Shown in pieces: positions 31,116-42,300 of a stretch of DNA of 64,000 nt. Origin of the DNA: Ananas comosus (lineage: Eukaryota; Streptophyta; Magnoliopsida; Poales; Bromeliaceae). The stretch's first letter is position 1. Each line of letters begins with the position of its first letter. Made by a program: the position numbers and the translations under genes. A model generated the notes under the pieces. The model did no database searches and was not told the origin of the DNA. It saw nothing but the letters and a program-made list of their open reading frames with translations. The stretch lies in the NCBI RefSeq assembly GCF_001540865.1, contig NC_033636.1, positions 2,651,536 to 2,715,535 on the forward strand. Reading direction: 5' to 3'.

Positions 31116-31393
31116 TAGTCTCGACCCCAAGGAGGTGAGAAAATTGCTCATCGTAGCATCGGAATTGATCCAGTGGTTTTTGATTGAGATCTTGAGTAAG
31201 GGCACAATGTAAATCTCAACTAGAATCAAAAGGAGTACTCACAATGGAGTAATTCCAGATCTGAACCACTTGGAGCTTCGTCAAAAGGTCAACTCACATC
31301 CTCAAAAATAGGTAATTGTAATGATCTCACAATTCCCTAGAAGCACTAATTGCATTTGTGTAAGATTTTGTAAACAAGAAATCAAAACCTCGG

Positions 31394-31674
31394 TAAACAT
31401 CATAAGGATCTTATTCACTATCGCCTAAACCAAAACATAAGCTCCAATTGAAAGTAAGATCGTAATAGCATCGGATTCCAGGCAACACAATAGTTAACAT
31501 TGGAAAGAAAGATCAGAGTAGGTTTAGGTTTTTATAAACATCATAAGGATCTTATTTACTATCGCCTAAACCAAATATAAGCTCCAACTGAAAGTAAGAT
31601 CGTAATAGCATCAAATTCCAGGCAACACAATAGTTAAAATTGGAAATAAAGATCAGAGTAGGTTTAGGTTTTTC
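31394..31674 (+). repeat. 141-bp tandem duplication in the retroelement leader
   Basis: 31394-31534 and 31535-31674 are near-identical, both running from TAAACATCATAAGGATCTTA to AGAGTAGGTTTAGG. The duplication lies between the PBS and the gag start at 31691. Confidence 0.85.
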
Positions 31675-31690
31675 TTCTGAGAGCAGTAGA

Positions 31691-33500
31691 ATGGCAGAGG
31701 GTACCGAATTGAGGGATTTACGTGAACACACTACCACACTAGAGGAAAGAATGCAAATTCTTACCACTGAGTACCAAGGAAGGGTGAAGGAAGTAGCAAA
31801 CCAAATAATAGAAGTTAGGGATAATGCTAGCAGATACGAGGAGTTGTAGAAGCTACTAGCAAGTCAACCCTTCCCACCCAAACCTACATCTCAGTAATAA
31901 TATACCTCTACTACACATAGGACCTAAAGCCATAGCCATGCAGCAGGACATCTCTATTGGAGATTAGAGAAAGCAAAGGAAAAGGCATTCTGCCTATGCC
32001 TACTAAAGAAATAGAGGTAGACGAGAATGGGAAAGGATATATGTAACACACTGGACCTTTGCAAATTGCGGGATTCGAGTGTTTGAATGCATTTCGAGCT
32101 TTTCCACACTTGGTGGAGGGTTGTAAATGTTTCCCGACCCGAAAAGTTCGAAATCTGGAACTTTGGACAAGTCCTGAAAGTTTTTACTCTCGGGGACCGG
32201 TCCCTGGAAGGAGAGACCGGTTCCCCTAGTGAGCAGTGTTGAGGCAGCCTGAGGCAACCGGTCCCTGGCAGGCGAGACCGGTTCCCGAACGCGTCTTCGC
32301 AGTGAGAGACCGGTCCCGCGCAGCGAGAGACCGGTTCNTTGTATTAGAGGCTGATACTGTATAACTTATGTTTGCTTTTATGTTTTAGTTATGCTTTACT
32401 ACTATTAGTATAGATGTTAGAACTATACTCGCTCTGATATCATTAGTTGTTTGTATTTCACTTCTCTTATTTGTTCCATCTCTTGCTATTACTTTCGCTT
32501 TTCTTGTAGACGCCTTATATGTGTGGACATATGGCGGGTCTGGGCACGCTACCGGGAGGGCCTCCGCCGGTCCCGGGGCGTGACAATATAACTGTAATAA
32601 CAAAAACGACCACCATCAACACACACCCTATCCTAAGTTGGAATTCCTAGCTTTTAATGGTAAGGATCCTAGGGCTTAGATTAAGAATTATGAATAGTAT
32701 TTTTATTTATTTTCAGATACCCTAACAACATTGGGTGCGCATAGCTACTATGCATCTAAATTGCAGAGTAAGAATTTGGAAACAGAAGTTTTTTTTATCA
32801 ACAAACGGGGTTACCTGGTATTTAATTTGTTGGCAAAAGGTTCATATAGGTGGGGGAGAGGTATCTGATAAAGAAGTTTAGCAATTTAAAGCAGTTTGGA
32901 ACAGTAGAAAGGTACCAAAAAAATTTGTGGAACTTAGGATTTCTATTCTACAACTCCTATCTAATCGAGGAACACTTTATTTCTTATCATATCAATGGAT
33001 TGAAAGGAGAATTGATACCATTTATGGATATTGCCCACCCAAACACCCAAGGAAGCCTATGAATAGGCCAAGTTACATAAGAGAGCTCTAACAGTAATGG
33101 GTAGGAAAATTAAAGGCAACCCAAGGATGGCCAATGAGTATCAAGGGCTACCGGCAACAAAGCCCTAGAGTTTGCTAAGTTTCAACAAAATAATCAACAT
33201 AGAAACTCTGCCAATCAGTATCAAAGTAGCAAACAAGTGATGGAGCAAATAAAGGTAGCTTGACACTGCTTCATATGTGTGAAAAGGTACCACCCTAGTC
33301 ACACCTGCTATAACATATCCCTCCACATCATTCAGGGAGCTAATAAACTCTTAGGGGTCTATGATGAAGACTGCCTGATAGAAAAAAAGATAGTGGAAGA
33401 AGAAGATATGAATGAAAGGGGAAAGCAAAGAGGAGAATTTAGAGATAAGAGTATTAATGCATGCTCTAAGTGGAGAAAAATAATAAAATACCATTAAGGT
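31691..33500 (+). pseudogene. gag of the plus-strand gypsy element, broken
   Basis: A start MAEGTELRDLREHTTTLEER encodes a coiled-coil N-terminus. After a stop and the nested LTR the frame resumes with PKLEFLAFNGKDP (about 32635), the usual opening of the retrotransposon gag core, and LKQFGTVERYQKNLWNLGFL (about 32890). Many stops follow. There is no intact zinc knuckle that I can place with confidence. Confidence 0.75.
32042..32585 (+). mobile_element. Solo LTR nested in the gag region
   Basis: Starts TGTAACACACTGGACC, ends GGGGCGTGACA, and is flanked by a perfect 5-bp duplication ATATA (32037-32041 and 32586-32590). Its last 70 or so bases are nearly identical to the end of the LTR at 3637, so it belongs to the same family. 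It holds about six ACCGGT-centred palindromic words at 32195-32337 that run into the N at 32338. The true length is unknown because of that gap; relatives are 2-2.7 kb. Confidence 0.85.
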
Positions 33501-33519
33501 GTAAGGGAAAGCTAAAAAC

Positions 33520-36500
33520 ATAACATTAACCATACTGATAGAACAAGGTAGTACACATAACTTCATAGATTTTCAAACAACCAAGGAGATTAAGGCACAG
33601 ATGGTGGCTACAACACCCCTAGTAGTTACAGCGACAAATGGATAGAAAATACTAAGCAAGTTACAGTGCCCAGATTCTTGTGGCTTATGCAGGGCTGAAG
33701 CTTTAGAGCTAATTTGAGGCTTATCAGATTAGAGAGGTCCAACATAGTGTTGTGAATTGATTGGTTGAAGTTTTATGGTAGGATCCTCTTTGATTTGTAA
33801 TAGAATTTCATAATTACAGCTAAGGATGGCCAACCATTGGTACTCAAAGGAATAATTGATAGAAACAAATTGGAGCTGATCACAGCTAGGCAATAGTACC
33901 AAGAACTACGGTTAGGGAAATATTGTGTTTTTAAGTCACTACTCCGTGGAAAGGAATAGTGGAAAAGATCAAGAGCTACTTCCTGAACTGCTGAGGGTGC
34001 TTGATCAGTTTGAAGATGTCTTTGAAAAGCCTTAGGGATTAGCTCCTCACAGATCTAAAGATCATAGAATACTACTACAGTAAGGTACCACTCCAGTCAA
34101 TCTTAAGGCATATAGAAACTCCTATGAGTAGAAAAGAGAAACAGAGCAGCAAATATAAGAGATGTTGGAGACAGCAATAATACAACCTAGCAATAGCACC
34201 TTTGCATCACCAGTGTTGTTGGACAAGACAAAAGATGGGAGATGGAGGATATACATAGACTATAGATAATTAAATAAGTTGATTATCGTAGATAAATTTC
34301 CATTACCCATCATTGATGACCTTTTGGATGACTTAAGAGGTTCCAAGTTCCTTTCCAAACTAGACCTGAGGTCAGAATATCATCAAATAAAGGTCCATAT
34401 TGAGGATATACCTAAGACTCATTCAGAACACATCATGGACACTATAAGTTCAAGGCAATGCCATTCGGATTAACTAATGGCCCAGCCACTCTCTAAGCCA
34501 TAATGAATATGATATTGCAACTTACCTAGGAAAGTTTGTCCTAATGTTCTTCAATGACATATTGATATATAGCAAGATCCTAGAAGATCATGTGACATAT
34601 TTGGCTATAGTATCGAGGGAGCTCAGAAAGAACAAATTGCTTGTATAGAGAAGCAAAAGTACTTTTGGAAAAAGGAAAGTTGAGTATTCGGGACATATTA
34701 TATCAGAAGAGGGTGTGGCAACTGATCCTACTAAGATTGAGGCTATAACTACATGGTCAATACCTAAGTTAGATAAGAGATTAAGAGGGTTCCTTGGGTT
34801 AACTGGATGCTATAGGAAGTTAGTAAGAAATAATGGAACTATTAATAGACTTTTAACTGAGCTATTAAAAAAGGATTAGTTCCATGGTCTAGTGAAGCAC
34901 AACAAGCCTTTGAAGCTCTAAAGTTGGCCATGACTAAAGCCCCAGTCTTAACCATGCCAGATTTCAACAAGTCATTTGTGTTGGATGTGAATACTAGTGG
35001 GAGTAGAATAGGGGCTATGCTGTTATAGGAAGGAAGTATATTGTTTACCTAAGTAACACAATTAAGGGAAAGAATATAGGATTATCTACCTTTGAAAAAG
35101 AGTTTCTGGCTATCTTAATGACAATACAAAAGTGGAGACACTACTTAATTTTCAAAAGTTTCATTATTAAAATTGACCATGAAAGCCTAAGTATTTAATG
35201 AAAAAGAATATAACTACATTAACAATATCCTAGCTAGAGGAAGGGAAAAGAGAATGTTGCAGCAGATGCTTTGTTGAGGAGAGATGCAGAAAGGGGTATG
35301 ATTCTAGTGATGTCAGCAGCAGCACCAGCATAGGATTTGAAATTAGTAGAGAGCTATAAAGGGGACAAGTACTATGAAAAGCTTGTAGAGGAGGTTACTT
35401 TACAACCCAAGGCCCATGAGCACCACACATTTAATCACGGAGTTCTACAACATAAAGGAAAGTTATGCATAGGAAAAACTAGTAACTTAAGGAGTGAGCT
35501 TGTGAAATGTTCTATGATTCAACCTTGAGAGGACACTCAGGAATAAACCACACCTACCAAAGAATCAACAGTACTTCTATTGGGCTACCATGAAGAAAGA
35601 TGTGGAGGAGGTGAAATTGTGAAACTTGTACTCGGAATAAATGACAACCAAGCATATGCAAGACTACTCCAACCACTATCTATTCCTAGACAAGTATGGT
35701 AAAATATTAGTATGGACTTCATCAAATCTCTGCCAAAAATCTGAAGGTAGAGATACCATTTTGGTAGCAGTGGATAGATAGGTTGGCTAAATATGCCAAT
35801 TTTATACCTTTGAAACATCTTTTTTCAGCTATGGATATAGAAAGAGTATTCATGGAAACTGTGTACAAATCACATGGGTGCCCGAGTATAGTGTCAGATA
35901 GGGACAAGATGTTCACTAGCCAAGTTTGGTAGGAACTATTCAGGCTTATGGGGACACAGTTGAGCATGAGCATTGCATATCACCAAGAAACATATGGTCA
36001 AATCGAAAGGGTTAACAAATGTCTTGAAACTTACTTGCGACATATGTGTTTCCAATATCAGAGTAAATGATATAAGTATCTCTCACATGCAAAGTGGTGG
36101 TACAATACCAATTACCATTCCTGATTGCAAATGACCACTTATAAGGCTATATATGGCAACGCACCTCTGAACCGCTTGGTGCCTACTGTAGGAACAACTA
36201 CCTCACAAGCAATTAGGAAGTGGCTATAGGAAAGAGAGAGAATTGCTAAAGAGCTAAGAGGTAGGTTACAAATGGCACAGAATCAAATGAAACAGCAGAC
36301 CAATAAGCACAGAAGGAAGAGGGAATATACTGTTAGAAGTTGGATATCTGAAACTTCAACCCCACAGGCAAGTATCTATTGCAACAAGGAAGAGTCCTAA
36401 GTTGGCCACAAGATACTACGGACCATTTGAAATCGCAGAACGAATAGGAAAAGTAGCATATAGACTATACTTACAAAAAGGATCACAGATACATCTTGTA

Positions 36501-36715
36501 TTCCACGTATCCCAGCTCAAGCAGAATCTTTCCTCATGGGATAAGGTTAGACCTACCATGCCCTCGACGGAAGAAGAGGATCAGCTTCTAGCAGAACTAG
36601 AGAGAGTACTCGAAAGATGCATGGTTAACCGTGGGAATCGTGCACCAACCGAAGTTGAGATCAAGTGGGCCAACTTTCTAGAGGAATCTAGTACTTGGAA
36701 AGATTACTAGGCCTT
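33520..36715 (+). pseudogene. pol of the plus-strand gypsy element (PR, RT, RNase H, IN)
   Basis: Protease: IEQGSTHNFID near 33540, where the family has D-S-G; the catalytic Asp is changed. [22 protein letters not shown] and [17 protein letters not shown] (34290-34400), then MFFNDILIYS near 34540, where the usual Y/F-x-D-D reads F-N-D. RNase H: PDFNKSFVLDVNTSG near 34960. Integrase: pieces across 35520-36300, then RYYGPFEIAERIGKVAYRLY and HLVFHVSQLKQ (36408-36520), and a tail with E-R-V-L-E-R and EVEIKWANFLEESSTWKDY, which is chromodomain-like. Stops, frameshifts and the catalytic changes show it is dead. Confidence 0.85.
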
Positions 36716-36776
36716 TAAGCAGCAGTTTCCAGATTTTGATTCTTGAGAATAGAAATCAACTCAAGCGGGGAGGAGT

Positions 36777-36960
36777 TGTAACACATGTTAATAAAATAAA
36801 AAAAAAAGAGGGGGGTAGGGGGTGGAGTAGTATGTTAAGAGTAAAGTGATGAAAGAAAAAAAAATGATAATAGATAAAGGAAAAGAAAGAGAAGGGATTA
36901 GTCTGTGAAGAGTAGCCAGTCTTGTTGTTGTCAAACTTTAATAGCATCTCAAGCATCGCC
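36777..36960 (+). repeat. 3' LTR, probably truncated
   Basis: Begins TGTAACACATGTTA after the purine tract AAGCGGGGAGGAG and matches the 5' LTR for about 180 bp, then loses similarity. The end equivalent to GACGTTACA is not found. Confidence 0.65.
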
Positions 36961-37056
36961 TCAAGGAGCGGGAAGGTGATTGATCAACCTTTGGACAACC
37001 ACAATAGAGGAAAGAGAGGGGACCGAAGAGATTAAGGCGGTGACGTCAAAGGAAAC

Positions 37057-38458
37057 TATCACGCCCCAAATCCGAGGCATAACAAACGCCACGCACCTGT
37101 TAAAATAGATAAAAAGATAATTACAAAAATTCACCAAATTATGCGGTATGAAGAAGAACAAAACATAAATGAATAAATCTCGATAATTCAGGTAACCCAT
37201 TAACTAATATATACCTAACTATACAAAGACAAAAATAACAAAAAGTAATTCGAACGACAAACTACGGCTAGCGTTCACTCGATCCTACCCCCACCCAACA
37301 AAACAATCACGAAATCTGGGTAAGCTTAGTCGAATTAAGCATACATTTTTATATATATAAAAAATGCTCTAAAGTAAACTTTCATTCAAAAGTTAATTTG
37401 AGTGACTAGGTTTTAATTTGCGAAGTTTCAGAAAGCAAGATTTTTAGAAATGTTAAGATCAAATAGGAACTATAAATTTACATAGTATTTCGTTTCTCAG
37501 CAATTAAACGAAATAAATATTAAGTCTCCAATAACTAACTATGTTGTGTGATCTGTTGGCGAGATCCAGAGATACCCGAAGGCACAAACAAAAGGCACTC
37601 GAAGGTGCATATATAAAATAGAGGCGCTCGAAAGCGCAAATACAAAATAGAGGCACGGATAGCTGCAGGCACCTGAAGGTGCAATGTAGAGATGAAGCTA
37701 GCTTATATACAGAATACATGTCGACATAGCCAACATAGCATAGTAGAATACCAAGATACATTATAATTTAAAATAATTATTCAGTCAGTAATTTATAGAA
37801 TAGATTATCAAATTTTAAAATTCTTTCGCTAAATAAACCTGTCAACCACAGTTGAAACTGAGTTTTCAGAAATATTTGATAATACACTTAGCCCTTAATT
37901 TTAAAATCTACAAAATAAAAATTTTCACACCATCAAAATATTTTTCTAAATTATTTTACAAAAAACTAATAGGTATCCGATCGCTTACCTACCAAATAAT
38001 TGAAGTATTGATCGGTCAAATACAAAAAATCAAATTATTGACGGAACCCTTCAAAGATGGTGAAGAAAAAGATAGCGATCAAGGTGCCGTTGATGGTGAA
38101 CGAAAAGAACGTCGATAGTGATCATGAAGCACGACGGTAGCAACAATGTTAGAGGACAAGCAAAGATCGAGAGTCCGGGCGCGCAAGCAAGCGTGAGAGG
38201 TGTGACCCACAATAAGAGAGCGAGAGATTAAAAAAAGAGGATGAAGCAGATCAAAAGAGAGAAAAATTAAAAAGCGGCTGGAGTCTCCACGTAGGAGAGA
38301 GACTGAGAGAGAGAGAGAGATACGGCCAAAAATTAATTAGGGTTAATATGCACAAAATGCAACCGAGCCCCTCTACTAATTCAAATTATCAAAAGTCTAC
38401 ATTTCAAAATAAAGGGGTCTACATAAATAATTATTACGTCTGAGATATTACACATTAC
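37057..38458 (-). mobile_element. Solo LTR of a further gypsy family
   Basis: The plus-strand left end TATCACGCCCCAAATCC is the inverted, slightly decayed form of the common GGGGCGTGACA LTR end. The right end ...GTCTGAGATATTACAC corresponds to a TGTAATATCTCAGAC start. The 6-bp direct repeat GGAAAC flanks it (37051-37056 and 38459-38464). The short ORFs within have no domain. It is minus-oriented, about 1.4 kb. Confidence 0.65.
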
Positions 38459-38833
38459 GGAAACAAAGTGAAAAAAAAAGCCAATACACGACTCTGGAGA
38501 AGAGATGGCGAGGAAAACGAGGAGAAACAATCGGGAAGATAAGACAGTTCCATAACCTTCGGGAGGCTTAATAGGAGTGGACGGGAAAAGTTCCAACTGC
38601 AGGCGCAAAATGCGAAACCGTGAAGATCCGACCCCATTACGCACAACACACAAGAAGTTAAGTGGTCTATCATAGCCCCACAACTGAATTTCATAATTTC
38701 ACTTTAATCTTATTCTGTACGTAATTGCATTTTAGTCCAAAATAATAGTCTATAAATACAGCTGCAACTGATTCAACACCAATAAAATTTACAAATCATT
38801 CCCAAACCTTTCCCATCTTTCTCCTCACTCCTC

Positions 38834-38834
<1 letters not shown>

Positions 38835-38876
<42 letters not shown>
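38835..38876. repeat. CT microsatellite
   Basis: About 21 uninterrupted CT units, just downstream of the ARG1 gene end (which is transcribed from the other strand). Confidence 0.9.
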
Positions 38877-38879
<3 letters not shown>

Positions 38880-39362
38880 GTTTCCTTTCTCTACGTTCAC
38901 AAAACAGGCTTGTAGGTCAAAGCATAACACCCTTGGCTTAAAATCCGGGAGATACTTTTCATAACAATAACATGCACTACAGACAATCATCATACAAGTT
39001 GATCCAACAACCAAAACCAAACTATTTGTACAGGGCACCATGAAACTTTAAAACATATATTTCTTCAATGAGAAAGTAAATCACTTGGTATATCTCTGAT
39101 AAAGCTCTGTTCCGCGCAATTTTTGGTTCCCTTAAGTCATTTCAACCTCCAAATAATAATACAACAGAACCAATGCAAAGCTGAACTAAAAGAAATAACA
39201 AATACAGAGCCAGAAATTAATAGGTATGCAGGAAGACTTGCTAAAAACTGAAAAACTACTAAAAAAATGTAAAAAAAAAAAAAAATTTATGAGACATGAT
39301 ACACAATAAATCCAACAGGCTTTCGTAAGGCAATGTACACAAACGACGAGGATAGCTGCTGT

Positions 39363-42300
39363 TCAAGCTTTCTTATCCGAGCGGTTTAGGTTTAGATTGA
39401 ACCATTTCTTTTTATTGGATTTGTCTTTGCCGTCGACACTGCCGTCCTCCCCCAGACTATCATATCTGGACTCTTCAGTAGTGAACTTGCCGCTGGCGCT
39501 TGAACTCCCAGTGGAATTGACGATAGTTCGAACTGTCGTGAATGATGATTGTATACTATCTCTTTGCTTCAGCAGCTCATCTACCTATAAACAATTTGTG
39601 GGCACATTACAACACTTAACAATTTTTGCACAAATGTCAGCATTTCAATGAGAGGCAGTCTCGTGAGAGCTTTAGATTAGGATCACCTATTAGAACTTTG
39701 ATCCGCAAATCAACTAACAAAGCTGCAGTACATGTTTTAGCTAAGTGGAACAAGATAAGCATATTTCGGAAAGTAAATATTTCAAAACAAAGCGCCACTG
39801 TTTTCTTCAAATGGTTGAATGAAGCATGTGAAGATTCGACGAAAGGAACTAAAAGAAGGAAATAACGGAAAGGGGTGCTTTAGGTACAAAAGAAGAGGAA
39901 GGTGCCACCTGAAGTCAAATACAAAGTGGAGAGACAATTGCAACAACTAGATAAAAGAACGGAGCAGGAATATGACAACTACAGAGCAGCATTAAGAGGG
40001 ATTTTTTGAGGGTTCGATGCTAAGATAAAAGAAACTAGCAGAATAGCATCATAGCACTCTAAAACTGTAAATCAGTTGCCAAAGCATAAGTAACTGCAGA
40101 ACATGTGGATGCTGCACAATATAAATCATAGACATGAAGCTATCGACAAAAGAATATCAATTCTAATCAAAAGGTGAACTAAATGGGCCCATTTGGCACC
40201 CAGATTATTTTGGATAAGATACGATGAGAGAGGATTTTGGACAGGCCGGATTAGTGACTCAAAGGCATCAAGAAACGTGAGAGACTGGGATAAAAGAAAC
40301 CAGCCAGACCAAAATCAAATAATCCCATCAGGATGGAATTATCAAACCCCACTAGAGAGTTTTGAATCGAAAGGGACCAGATAAGGAAATTGCATTGAAT
40401 CTCGCCTCGCTAAATTCTCCTCTCCCTATTTCACTCTCTCATCTTACCAAATCCAATCCAATCTTTGATGCCAAATGGAAGAAAGGGTAGCAAAGAAGCA
40501 AACAAAGCATGTCGACAAACGGACAAAGTATTTGCAACATGAAACAGAGCAGGTAATGCATACCCACATACCAATATGCAATATACCCTTCTTATGATCA
40601 GGAGTAAAATCAATAAAGAGAAAAATTATAATTGCAGCATGCTTGGTTCATATAACTATGTATGAAATACTAATAAGAACTAGTTTCGAAAACTAATTCT
40701 TCAAATGCTAAGATTTGTATACATACAGCTTGCTTTTCCTGGCCATATCTGTTGGTCACCTCCTGAAAGCGTGCCAAAGCCTGCAAAAGATCATTTCCAT
40801 GTTAGCAAGAAGAATCTTCCCATGCTACATTTGGAAAACTGAAACAACAACACCTACTTTTCTGTACTCAGTCTCAAACTGCCGCAAATCATTTCTCTTT
40901 GCTAAAATCTTAGCATCTATTTCTTTGAGCCTCTCAGTTGTGTCTTCATATGATTTGGCACAGATAGCCTCAATGGTATAGGTGGCCGGCTTAAAGAAAT
41001 TATCACCTATACAACAAAATGAAAAGGTCCACAATAAATACAACACACCTGCAAATACATAGAAATATAAGAAAAGTAAAGAAAACAAGGGGAGAAGTGC
41101 ACACCATAAACAGCAAAAATATGAGTGCCAGGTTTTAATTCAGAAACTTCACATGGTTGGAGGCCTTCTAATCTTTTAAAGAAAGAAGCTTCAGGATCTT
41201 TAGCCATTGCTAACTGCAAATAACATGCATTATCAATTGATATAACTCCATTTCTTTCGTATCTTGAAGATGAGAAGACATACACAATGAATGATTTGAA
41301 GTGGGTCAAATGGGACATACCGCGCTAACTGTTGAATCCATCCGGTATACTTGAAAATGTAGAAAATACATGCCTGCAGATGTTACCTTGCCGGTCTTTT
41401 CACTATCTTCCTGAAGATGAACAAGAATACTGAAGATTATATAAAATAGATACCTCATGCATGTCAGAGCAGTGTGCTAGGTTAGGCCAATATCTAGGAG
41501 TTGATCACTGTATGAAATGAATAGAAAGATAAGGCACCGCATGCCTGTACAAGATTACACATTGTTTTGATTGTAATCCAGAAGAAATGATGCAATATGT
41601 ACTTAATTCAGTGCAATCATATACACCAAACTGCAGATAAAAGTGAAGTTAGCATAGTGTAATTAACTAGAAGCATTGTACTAAAATGTAATGCATAGAC
41701 CTCTACATCTGTCCACACATGCAGATGCAGCTGTTTCACCTCCATGCATAAACCACATTCGGCACCAATTAATAAGCACACAGGAAGCTGCCTAGTATAA
41801 TGCTTTTTAACCATGTAGAAGTAGATTTACCACAGCATGCTTATGCTCGCTAATCATAAATCTTCTCATTTCTTTTTTCATATTAAAGTTTCATATTTCA
41901 TACTAAGAAAACTTTCTGTATAAAGTGTTGCATGAAATTTGACATGATTTTTATAGTGTCAGAATGTCCTAAAACATAAATCATAGCATTTTATTCATGA
42001 TTCTTTAGTATTTTGTCCTTATTATATTTAGTTCATTTTTCCTTTAGTTTACATGGACTGAATTACATCATTCATTTTTTGTCAAACAAACAACAGAACT
42101 GTGAGAATTTTAGTCCCACGGCAATGGAAACTAATGTTGAAAGTAAAGCAATCTTTATCTGAACTCTAATTCATCCGAAAGTCTACTTTATTTTCAACCC
42201 GAAGTTCACCATCGGTAAAACAAACAGGCTATAGAGTGAAGAAAGATCAAGATAGAGAGAGTAGGGATATAATTAGCTCATGTTCGGCTTGTTTATTAAC

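Larger units (their letters stand above)
30875..36960 (+). mobile_element. Degenerate Ty3/gypsy chromovirus with nested solo LTR
   Basis: Plus-strand order: 5' LTR 30875-31101, PBS, gag, protease, RT/RNase H, integrase with chromodomain-like tail, polypurine tract (36763-36776), 3' LTR 36777 to about 36960. The LTRs share TAACAC at the start, a long A-rich then GAGG segment, and the GATAATAGATRAAGG and GGCTTAGTC/GGATTAGTC words. A solo LTR of another family sits in gag (32042-32585). Numerous stops and frameshifts make it inactive. Protein motifs identify the superfamily securely; the chromovirus clade is inferred from the integrase tail. Confidence 0.85.
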
